A stretch of DNA of 56,326 nt. It comes from Clostridiales bacterium (lineage in GTDB: Bacteria > Bacillota_A > Clostridia > Saccharofermentanales > Saccharofermentanaceae). The notes under the pieces are model-generated. The model did no database searches, was not told the origin of the DNA, and saw nothing but the letters and a program-made list of their open reading frames with translations. The translations under genes and the position numbers were made by a program. The stretch covers positions 1 through 56,326 of the forward strand of contig JAGCGE010000231.1 of assembly GCA_017649745.1 (NCBI GenBank). The letters run 5' to 3'. Of this stretch, positions 49,201-55,782 are shown one piece after another (position 1 is the first letter of the stretch; each line of letters starts with the position of its first letter).

Positions 49201-50001
49201 CAAATGTTCGATGGTAAGCTAACCAAATATTTGAAAGATGAAGCAACTGCGAAGTCATTATCGTTAGCATTGAAACTGGTAATTAATTCAGTTTATGGAT
49301 ATACTACAGCTAAGTTCGCTAATCCATTTAAAGATCCTCGCAACATTGACAACATTGTTGCTAAGCGTGGAGCATTGTTCATGGTCGATCTCAAGCATAT
49401 GGTGCAAGATGAACTTGGCGAACAGGTTATTCATATTAAGACAGACTCGATTAAGATCCCCGGAGCAGATCAGAAAACTATCGATGCTATAGTAGCATTT
49501 GGTAAGAAGTATGGTTATGACTTTGAGATTGAGGAAATCTTTGAGAAGATTTGTCTTGTGAATGATGCTGTTTATGTAGGTAAGGAAGCACGGACTGGCG
49601 AATGGATTACAACCGGAGCTCAGTTCCAAGTTCCTTATGTTAAGAAGACTTTGTTCACACACGAACCATTGATATTTGATGACTTCTGTGTAACAAGGGC
49701 TGTTCAAACTTCTATGTATCTGGAATACACCAATCCAGATGGAAGTATCACTCGCCGATTCGTAGGTAAAGTAGGTCAGTTCTGTCCTATGAAGACACAT
49801 GGCGGTAAATTAGTAAGTGCTAGAGGTGACAATAAATACAATTCTGTTACTGATAGCAAAGATTGGCTCTGGGAAGAATCAGAAGTAGTCAAACGCCTTG
49901 GACTTGAGGATGACATTGACTATGGATATTTTGAGAGCAAAGCCGAAGAGGCAAGAAATACTATAGAACAGTTTGGAGACTTCGAACAATTTGTCTCCTA
50001 G
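46234..50001 (+). CDS. SF3 helicase - primase - family B DNA polymerase fusion
   Basis: One 1255-aa chain with three replication enzymes. (1) SF3/D5-like helicase: Walker A GAPGTGKST (179-187), IGIEHEAD (Walker B-like), FLMMGSNKPVKI, RRLIDI. (2) PrimPol-like primase: DFDIKD (509-514), SKSGKGIHLHY (539-549), EVKPFTG. (3) DNA polymerase B: exonuclease FFDVEVYP (Asp708, Glu710), GFNCRRYDNH, DYCCNDVKAT; polymerase LDVASMHPSS (Asp948), LKLVINSVYGY, HIKTDSI (Asp1071). ATG 46234 follows TAAGGAG; an upstream in-frame start at 46183 overlaps the repeats. Such a chain could prime, unwind and copy the genome alone. Confidence 0.88.
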   Translation: MDFYRVASKKIRNGAIEIYPDFITGKSKDLMIRGHSLYAVYNEETGYWTTDPYYLISKVDESLDEYAKQFENTMVDIQIKYMKYDSSRSWKNFCEYLSRQPDNFVQLDCKPMFLDDKPEKKDYVSKHLDYNLSNSKPKCWNELVGYLYSEEEKQKIEWMIGAIASGDSKYIQKFVVFFGAPGTGKSTILEIVQKLFKGYWQPIDSKLLASRDSFGLEAFKTNPLIGIEHEADLSKINDNSSLNSVVSHEVLLVNEKNKPKYPFKINTFLMMGSNKPVKITDAKAGTIRRLIDIQPTGNVMPEDRYFELFNGIDYELGAIANQCLKIYKKLGKSYYNSYKPLDMQSRTDAFYNFVEMHFDIFNDLEVITLNQAFDLYKKYCENECSGEIKPIKYEFRDNLKDYFDHFDKDYYYVDKKGKRQHLTNVYTGFKADKFKYKFKGKKNDENRPWLEFDQQKSLLDDICKDCPAQYSNKHGTPSKPWKDVTTTLSDLDTTKEHYVQVPSNMIVIDFDIKDVSGEKNFELNLAEASKWPPTYAELSKSGKGIHLHYYYDGDVSLLSRTYADAIEVKPFTGNSALRRKLTLCNALAVATISSGLALKQKSGRTMDEKVLKDEKHLRSCIIKALKKQIWPNTKPSIDYIDMVLTQAYESGIHYDVTDMKNDILTFAFSSTNQSEYCVGIVKKMKFKSEDCSPPDLAYNNDDPLIFFDVEVYPNLFVMCYEREDEDTTIKLINPSPEEVTKVIFGGNKKRWGGFNCRRYDNHIVYARSLGYTNEMLFDISQRIINEKNDRGCFFGEAYNLSWCDIYDYATKKQSLKKWEIELGIHHQEMDIPWDQPVPEELWEKVADYCCNDVKATKAVYNATKEDLTVRMILAELSGLSVNDPSRLHSTKIIFGDDKKPELVYTDLSEMFPGYKYEMGHSSYRGEDPGEGGYVFAVPGMYGYTPVLDVASMHPSSIIALNLFGKYTVNFKTLKDIRILIKHKEFDKISQMFDGKLTKYLKDEATAKSLSLALKLVINSVYGYTTAKFANPFKDPRNIDNIVAKRGALFMVDLKHMVQDELGEQVIHIKTDSIKIPGADQKTIDAIVAFGKKYGYDFEIEEIFEKICLVNDAVYVGKEARTGEWITTGAQFQVPYVKKTLFTHEPLIFDDFCVTRAVQTSMYLEYTNPDGSITRRFVGKVGQFCPMKTHGGKLVSARGDNKYNSVTDSKDWLWEESEVVKRLGLEDDIDYGYFESKAEEARNTIEQFGDFEQFVS

Positions 50002-50014
50002 AAAGGAATTCATT

Positions 50015-50488
50015 ATGTTGAAAATCGAAGGAAGAAAAGTAATCATTGAGGATGCTCAGATTGTACCTGCTCTTAAGAATTTTGGTGGCGATAAGTTTGG
50101 CCCTTCTGGAATGAAGGATTTCGTAATTATGCTTAACGATGATGAGGCAAGTGCTCTTGCTGAGCTTGGTTACAACATCTTCTACTTTAATACACAGGAT
50201 GAGGAAGGAAATGATATTTCTATTCCTGAACTTAAGATTAGAGTTCGTTTTGATAAGTTCCCTCCGGAAGTCTATACGGTTTATGGCGATGTAGGTGGAG
50301 TTATTACACAGATGGACAATGATACAATTGGAGAGCTCGATAACATTCGTTTTGTATCGTGTGATATTTCATTCACACCTTACAATTGGGAGCGTAATGG
50401 TAAGTCGGGAACTACAGCGTATCTTAGGACTATGTACGTAATTATTCCTAAGAAGGATTTCGCTGACAAGTATAATTTGACAATCTAA
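50015..50488 (+). CDS. single-stranded DNA-binding protein
   Basis: A 157-aa protein with IEGRKVIIEDAQIV, then SGMKDFVIMLND, IPELKIRVRFDKFPPEV, LDNIRFVSCDISFTPYNWE and KSGTTAYLRTMYVII. I know this order from phage ssDNA-binding proteins next to DNA polymerases. It would protect single strands during replication. ATG 50015 follows GAAAGGAATT. It is 13 nt behind the polymerase fusion. Confidence 0.75.
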   Translation: MLKIEGRKVIIEDAQIVPALKNFGGDKFGPSGMKDFVIMLNDDEASALAELGYNIFYFNTQDEEGNDISIPELKIRVRFDKFPPEVYTVYGDVGGVITQMDNDTIGELDNIRFVSCDISFTPYNWERNGKSGTTAYLRTMYVIIPKKDFADKYNLTI

Positions 50489-50502
50489 GGAGATTGATAT
50501 TT

Positions 50503-51672
50503 ATGGCATTCTTGTATCCATATCAGGAAGACGCCGTAAAGAAGATGAAGAACGGTTGCATCCTCTGCGGTGGAGTTGGTAGTGGCAAGTCTAGAACTGG
50601 ATTAGCATATTACTTCCTCCGCCAAGGGGGAGACCGTGAAAATATTAAACCATTAGTTAATCCTAAAAAGTTGTACATTATTACAACAGCTCGTAAGCGT
50701 GATACACATGAATGGGAAGCTGAATTAGCACCGTTTGATATTCATGCTGAAGCGATTGACTCTTGGAATAATATTAAAAAGTATGCCGATGTTCGGGACT
50801 CCTTTTTCTTATTTGACGAGCAGCGTGTCGTCGGGTATGGCACATGGAGTAAAACGTTCATTAAGATTGCTAGGAACAATGAATGGATATTACTATCAGC
50901 CACGCCCGGCGATACATGGCTCGACTATATTCCTGTATTCATAGCAAATGGGTTTTATAAGAATAAGACAGAGTTTACTTGTATGCATGTCGTCTATAGT
51001 CGTAATACAAAGTATCCTAGTGTTAGCAGCTATTTGAATGTTGGAAGATTGATTAGGCTTAGGAATGATATTCTAATTAATATGGATTACAAGACTCCAG
51101 CTATTCTTAATCATCAGACAATTATAGCTGACTATGACATACAGTTGTATAAACAAGTTATGCGTACAAGACAAGACCCTGAAACAGGAGAACCGTTTAA
51201 TGATATTTCTGGACTATGTTATGCTCTAAGAAAGATCGCTAATTCTTCTTTAAGTAGACAGAGCATTACTAAGCAAATAGCTGAGAAACATAGTAAAGTA
51301 ATAATCTTCTATTCCTTTGATTATGAGCTTGATATTTTAAAGAAGCTGTTTTGGAATAGAGGATTTGATGTCGCCGAATGGAATGGTCATCGTCATGAAG
51401 ACATACCAGATAGCAACAAATGGGTGTATCTTGTAAACTATATGGCTGGCTCGGAAGGTTGGAATTGTATCAAGACCGATACTATAATTTTCTATAGTCA
51501 GTCATATAGTTACAAGACAATGATTCAAGCGAGCGGTCGTATTGACCGCCTTAATACTCCATTTAAAGTTCTGAATTACTATCATTTGAGAACAAACAGT
51601 ACTATTGATATTTCAATAATGAAAGCATTGGCTTCTAAGAGGAACTTTAATGAAAGAGACTTTGTTAAGTGA
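50503..51672 (+). CDS. SF2 DEAD/DEAH-type helicase
   Basis: A 389-aa helicase: Q-motif-like YPYQ, Walker A GGVGSGKS (20-27), LFDEQR (motif II), LLSATPGD (motif III), then NYMAGSEGWN (motif V) and QASGRIDR (motif VI). It resembles short SNF2-like phage helicases that remodel forks or remove bound proteins. ATG 50503 follows AGGAGATTGATATTT. It precedes a promoter-like copy 16 and a terminator. Confidence 0.88.
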   Translation: MAFLYPYQEDAVKKMKNGCILCGGVGSGKSRTGLAYYFLRQGGDRENIKPLVNPKKLYIITTARKRDTHEWEAELAPFDIHAEAIDSWNNIKKYADVRDSFFLFDEQRVVGYGTWSKTFIKIARNNEWILLSATPGDTWLDYIPVFIANGFYKNKTEFTCMHVVYSRNTKYPSVSSYLNVGRLIRLRNDILINMDYKTPAILNHQTIIADYDIQLYKQVMRTRQDPETGEPFNDISGLCYALRKIANSSLSRQSITKQIAEKHSKVIIFYSFDYELDILKKLFWNRGFDVAEWNGHRHEDIPDSNKWVYLVNYMAGSEGWNCIKTDTIIFYSQSYSYKTMIQASGRIDRLNTPFKVLNYYHLRTNSTIDISIMKALASKRNFNERDFVK

Positions 51673-51700
51673 ATTCGCGATAGAATCACTCCCTATTATA
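51671..51700 (+). promoter_or_regulatory. CGCG-TATAATG element, copy 16 (variant)
   Basis: GAATT, CGCGATAGAATCACTCCC (51676-51693), TATTAT (51694-51699), AGAAG. As copy 15, it is followed directly by a terminator. Confidence 0.55.
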
Positions 51701-51701
51701 G

Positions 51702-51735
51702 AAGAGATAGAGTAGAATCTGTCTTTTTCTTTTTT
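51702..51735 (+). terminator. terminator directly after copy 16
   Basis: AGATAGA (51705-51711) pairs with TCTGTCT (51718-51724, one G-T) around GTAGAA, followed by TTTTCTTTTTT. Confidence 0.75.
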
Positions 51736-51749
51736 ATGGTATTGATATT

Positions 51750-52073
51750 ATGAGAAAAGAATCTAGATTTCAGAAAGAGCTTATAAAAGAAATTTATAGG
51801 CGGTTTCCGGGTTGTTTAGTTTTAAAGAACGACCCAACATACAAACAAGGCATTCCAGATCTATTGATATTATACAAAAAGAAATGGGCTATGCTAGAAT
51901 GTAAGAAATCTAAAGATGAACCATTCCGACCAAATCAGGAACTTTACTTAGAGAGGCTCGGTTATATGAGTTTTGCTTCTGTGATATTTCCTGAGAATAA
52001 GGAGGAAGTTCTAAATGCAATGGAAAGATCGCTCTGCGTACGTAGGTCAACATGCATTCCTATCTCCAAGTAA
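51750..52073 (+). CDS. VRR-NUC nuclease
   Basis: A 107-aa protein with FQKELIKEIYRRFPGCLVLKND near the start (in two steps), QGIPDLLILYKKKWAMLECKKS (metal ligands Asp and Glu-x-Lys) and NQELYLERL. This is the VRR-NUC fold (PD-(D/E)XK type), often a Holliday junction or flap nuclease in phages. No Shine-Dalgarno is seen before ATG 51750, only ATTGATATT, unlike its neighbours. The end overlaps the next gene by 59 nt. Confidence 0.8.
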   Translation: MRKESRFQKELIKEIYRRFPGCLVLKNDPTYKQGIPDLLILYKKKWAMLECKKSKDEPFRPNQELYLERLGYMSFASVIFPENKEEVLNAMERSLCVRRSTCIPISK

Positions 52074-52572
52074 ACCTTATTGGATTAATTGGGATGATGA
52101 CAAATTGATATTTATGTATAAACAAGCTCAAGCGGCTGCTAAAGGTACTGAGCTTCATGATCTTGCTGAAAGATTAATTAAACTTCGTACGCCTTTGCAA
52201 AAGAAGCAGTTAACTTTGAATATGCATGTGAATGATGCTATTGGATATTTAATGAAACCAGAGCAACCACTTGTTTATTCGAATAATGCATTCGGAACAA
52301 CTGATGCTATTTTCTTTGATGGCAAGACTTTGAGAATTCATGACTTAAAGACTGGCACAATCAAAGCTAAAATGGAACAGTTGATGGCTTATGCTGCATT
52401 CTTCTGTTTGGACTATGGTATTAATCCAAAAGATATTAAGATTGAATTGCGCATATACCAATCAAATGATATTGAAATATGCCATCCACCTGCTGATGCT
52501 ATTATTTACATAATGGCACAAGCTACTCGATTTGACAGACTAATCAACAAGATGAAGGAGGAAGACGGGTAA
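52015..52572 (+). CDS. PD-(D/E)XK exonuclease (Cas4/RecB-like)
   Basis: A 185-aa protein: GTELHDLAERLI (about 41-52, His ligand), FGTTDAIFFDGKTLRIHDLKTG (Asp and Asp-x-Lys, about 97-118), QLMAYAAFF (motif with Gln-Tyr). These are the marks of RecB/Cas4-like nucleases used for end processing in phage recombination. AAGGAGG precedes ATG 52015. TAATG couples it to the next gene. Confidence 0.82.
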   Translation: MQWKDRSAYVGQHAFLSPSKPYWINWDDDKLIFMYKQAQAAAKGTELHDLAERLIKLRTPLQKKQLTLNMHVNDAIGYLMKPEQPLVYSNNAFGTTDAIFFDGKTLRIHDLKTGTIKAKMEQLMAYAAFFCLDYGINPKDIKIELRIYQSNDIEICHPPADAIIYIMAQATRFDRLINKMKEEDG

Positions 52573-55349
52573 TGGATATTTATGATGAGGAGTCGTTCTC
52601 TGAGATGCTGGGAACAGACTTAGAAGATGGAATAATTAAACATTATGGAACTCCTCGTCATAGTGGACGCTATCCATGGGGCTCAGGAGAAAATCCTTAT
52701 CAGCATGAAGATGGCTGGCTTAAAGAGTATAGAGGTTATAAAGCACAAGGTCTTAGTGAAACTGAGATTGCTCAAAAGTTTGGAATTAGTACAACTATAC
52801 TGAGAAACAAACGAAAAGCAGCTGAAGAAGCCGATCTTGTTGCAAGAGCAACTTATGTTAAAAAGATGCTTATGCATGGATATACTCCAACTACTTTAAG
52901 TAGATTGACAGGATGGAATGAAAGTACTATTCGAGGATTACGGGACTATGTGATTAAAGAGAAGCAATCGAGATCACGTGGAACCGCTGACATGCTCATA
53001 AGGGAATTTCAAAAGAAGGGTTGGCTTGATGTTGGTAAGGGAGTAGATAAAGAGATTGGTGTTTCTGAGTCTACTCTCAAAGCCGCTCTTCAAATTCTTA
53101 AAGAAGAAGGCTATGATACTGTTAATATTCAAGTACCTCAAGCGAACAATCCAGATCAGCATACAACAGTGAAAGTTCTTTGTAAACAAGGAACAACACA
53201 AAAAGAGATATTTAAGAATATAGATCAGATTAACACTGTTGCTGATTATTCTCCTGATTATGGTAAAACATATGATAAACCAAAAAAACCTGCTCCTTTA
53301 GATGGGCAAAGAGTGTTTATTCGTTATGGGGATGAAGGCGGATCTGCAATGGATGGAACTATCGAGCTTCGTCCGGGTGTTGCAGATTTGTCTTTAGGCT
53401 CCAATCATTATGCTCAAGTTCGTATTAACGTTAATGACAAGAGCTATATGAAAGGAATGGCTTTTTACTCAAATGATATTCCTGAAGGATATGATGTAGT
53501 TTACAATACTAATAAACCTAAAGGAACACCAGCTGAGAAAGTCTATAAACCTCTTAAAGAAACTAGAAATGGAGATGTTGATTGGGACAATCCTTTTGGT
53601 GCCGTTATACGAAAGAATGGCCAAAATGAGTATATTGATATTAATGGAGATAAGAAGCTTTCACCGATTAACATCATTAAGCAAGAAGGAGATTGGGATT
53701 CTTATTCTAAGAGCCTTTCTTCCCAATTCTTAAGCAAACAAAAGAAAGAATTTGTTCAAAGACAGCTTAAGCTTACTCTTTCTGAAAAGCAAGATGAGTA
53801 CAATGATATTTTAAACATTAAGAATCCTACTGTTAGAGCTAAGTTCTTAAAAGATTTTGCTGAAAGTTGCGATTCAGATGCTGTGGAATTAAAAGCAACA
53901 GCTGTTCCCGGTCAGAATTCTAGAGTTATTCTTCCAGTTAATGATCTTAAAGATAATGAGGTTTATGCTCCCGGTTATCCAAACGGGTCAACAGTATGCC
54001 TTGTTAGATATCCTCATGGAGGAGTCTTTGAAATTCCCATGCTTACAGTTAATAACAATAATAAAAAGGCTAAAGAAAGACTTGGTAGTGCTACAGATGC
54101 TATTGGTATTAATACTAATGTGGCTGGAGTATTATCAGGAGCTGACTTCGATGGCGATAGCGTTATTGTTATTCCTCAATCTGATAAAGTCAAAACTACA
54201 GTTAAAAAGCCATATAAAGAGCTTGAAGGCTGGAGTGAAAAGATGTCTGAGCTTTATGCTGGTTATGAAGGCATGCCTAAGATGACAGATAGAGAAAAGC
54301 AAAAGCAAATGGGCATCGTATCTAATTTGATAACTGATATGACTATTCAAGGAGCTCCAGATGATAAGATTGTTAGAGCAGTTAAACAATCGATGGTTGT
54401 AATCGATGCTCAAAAGCATGGATATAATTGGAAACAATCAGAAAAAGATTTGGGTATTGCTGCTCTTAAACAAGAGTATCAGAAAGACAAAAATCCAGAT
54501 GGTAAAGGCGGAGCTAGTACATTGATATCTAGAGCTAAATCTGAAGTACATGTGCCTAAACGTGCTCTTGGCTATGATATTGATCCTGAAACGGGAATGA
54601 AAATATATAGAGAAACTGGAGAATCTTATTTCAAACCTAAAAAAGATAAAAAAGGTAATATTATTGAATGGGTTGAAGTGAAAAGAACTTCTACATCAAC
54701 TCAAATGGCAGAAACAAAAGATGCTCACGAATTGTCTTCTGGAACTATGGTAGAAGAAGCATATGCTAATTATGCAAATGCATTAAAGCAAATGGCTAAT
54801 GAAGCTAGAAAGAAGTCAATTGATATTCAGATTGTTCGTGTTGATCCTTCGCTAAAGAATGAGTATAAAGATGCTATTGAAAGCCTTAATGCAAAAGTAG
54901 CTATTGCTGAAGCGAATGCGCCTAAAGAACGTATTGCACAAGTTAGAGCTAATGCTTGGTTAAGAGCTAAAGTTGAGCAGATGCCAGAGTTAGCGACTGA
55001 TGAGTTTAAGAAAGACTATAAAAAGTTTAGACAGATTGCTATAGCTGATGCTAGATCTGATGTAGGCGCTTCTAAGAAAGAAGTCTATGTTCATTTGACA
55101 GATAGAGAAAAAGAGGCTATTGATAATGGAGCAGTAAGTTCAACGCTTCAACTCAAAGTTATGAACAATATGGACAAAGATGAATTAAGAGAGATTGTTA
55201 TGCCCTCATATAAAACAACATTACCTCAGTCAAAAGTTTCGTTTATCAGAAGTATGAAAAATTCTGGATTTGAACTATCTGAAATTAAAGAGAGGCTTAA
55301 AGGAATCGTACCCGAAAGTACTTTGGAATATTACTTCTATAAAGAATGA
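52572..55349 (+). CDS. candidate single-chain two-barrel RNA polymerase with virion-type tag
   Basis: A 925-aa protein. Near the N-terminus IIKHYGTPRHSGRYPWGSGE (21-40) resembles the tags on head proteins. Two helix-turn-helix-like segments follow (about 58-80 and 105-125). Residues 265-330 have MKGMAFYSND (Lys294) and YNTNKPKG (Lys315/317), which fit the lysine barrel. RYPHGGVFEIP and SGADFDGDSVIVIP (Asp525, 527, 529) fit the metal-binding barrel of RNA polymerase beta prime, YonO and QDE-1. MGIVSNLITDM and SMVVIDAQKHG (580-617) recall the bridge region of cellular RdRPs. The order matches single-chain polymerases. No homology search was possible. AGGAGG and TAATG overlap give coupling. Confidence 0.65.
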   Translation: MDIYDEESFSEMLGTDLEDGIIKHYGTPRHSGRYPWGSGENPYQHEDGWLKEYRGYKAQGLSETEIAQKFGISTTILRNKRKAAEEADLVARATYVKKMLMHGYTPTTLSRLTGWNESTIRGLRDYVIKEKQSRSRGTADMLIREFQKKGWLDVGKGVDKEIGVSESTLKAALQILKEEGYDTVNIQVPQANNPDQHTTVKVLCKQGTTQKEIFKNIDQINTVADYSPDYGKTYDKPKKPAPLDGQRVFIRYGDEGGSAMDGTIELRPGVADLSLGSNHYAQVRINVNDKSYMKGMAFYSNDIPEGYDVVYNTNKPKGTPAEKVYKPLKETRNGDVDWDNPFGAVIRKNGQNEYIDINGDKKLSPINIIKQEGDWDSYSKSLSSQFLSKQKKEFVQRQLKLTLSEKQDEYNDILNIKNPTVRAKFLKDFAESCDSDAVELKATAVPGQNSRVILPVNDLKDNEVYAPGYPNGSTVCLVRYPHGGVFEIPMLTVNNNNKKAKERLGSATDAIGINTNVAGVLSGADFDGDSVIVIPQSDKVKTTVKKPYKELEGWSEKMSELYAGYEGMPKMTDREKQKQMGIVSNLITDMTIQGAPDDKIVRAVKQSMVVIDAQKHGYNWKQSEKDLGIAALKQEYQKDKNPDGKGGASTLISRAKSEVHVPKRALGYDIDPETGMKIYRETGESYFKPKKDKKGNIIEWVEVKRTSTSTQMAETKDAHELSSGTMVEEAYANYANALKQMANEARKKSIDIQIVRVDPSLKNEYKDAIESLNAKVAIAEANAPKERIAQVRANAWLRAKVEQMPELATDEFKKDYKKFRQIAIADARSDVGASKKEVYVHLTDREKEAIDNGAVSSTLQLKVMNNMDKDELREIVMPSYKTTLPQSKVSFIRSMKNSGFELSEIKERLKGIVPESTLEYYFYKE

Positions 55350-55434
55350 CCCCGGGTTAAATAAAGGCATGGGTAATAAACAGGGTGAGTCTTATTAATT
55401 CTGTTTGATATTTATACCCCCCGTCTTAAAAAAT

Positions 55435-55468
55435 ACCCCCACCCATTTTAAAGCAGGGGGGTCTTTTT
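55435..55468 (+). terminator. terminator after the polymerase-like gene
   Basis: ACCCCC (55435-55440) pairs with GGGGGT (55457-55462), followed by CTTTTT. It ends the replication/transcription module. Confidence 0.7.
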
Positions 55469-55505
55469 AAAGCATGGCCATACAGGAAACCTCCTCTCGT
55501 TTTAT

Positions 55506-55563
55506 GGCTTGGTGCTGTGCTATTGTGCAGTTAAATGAAACCAATAGGTTTACAGCCAAGCCA
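55506..55563 (+). other. long two-part hairpin
   Basis: GGCTTGG..CTGT (55506-55518) pairs with ACAGCCAAGCC (55552-55562) with a 2-nt bulge; CTATTG (55520-55525) pairs with CAATAG (55542-55547). The loop holds TTAAATGAAAC. Confidence 0.6.
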
Positions 55564-55642
55564 AAATTATGAAGATTTTTATACCCCCTTTCATTTAAAG
55601 GCGCACCCTATTCAAAGGAAGGGTATTCAAAAGTCAAAAGTA

Positions 55643-55710
55643 TAGCTTACTATTAAAAGTCAAAGTGAAAAGTCTTTAAAAGCATCCCCACTTCTTTTAA
55701 TAGTAGGCTA
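55643..55710 (+). repeat. 17-bp inverted repeat
   Basis: TAGCTTACTATTAAAAG (55643-55659) is complementary to CTTTTAATAGTAGGCTA (55694-55710) with one G-T pair; 34-nt loop. The longest stem in the window. Confidence 0.75.
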
Positions 55711-55731
55711 TCGAAAAAAGATCACTCCCTC

Positions 55732-55782
55732 TTGCCTTTAGTCGTTTAGAGCTTAAAGATTAAAGCAAAGGCATAAAGGCAA
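55732..55782 (+). repeat. 9-bp inverted repeat
   Basis: TTGCCTTTA (55732-55740) is complementary to TAAAGGCAA (55774-55782). Confidence 0.6.
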
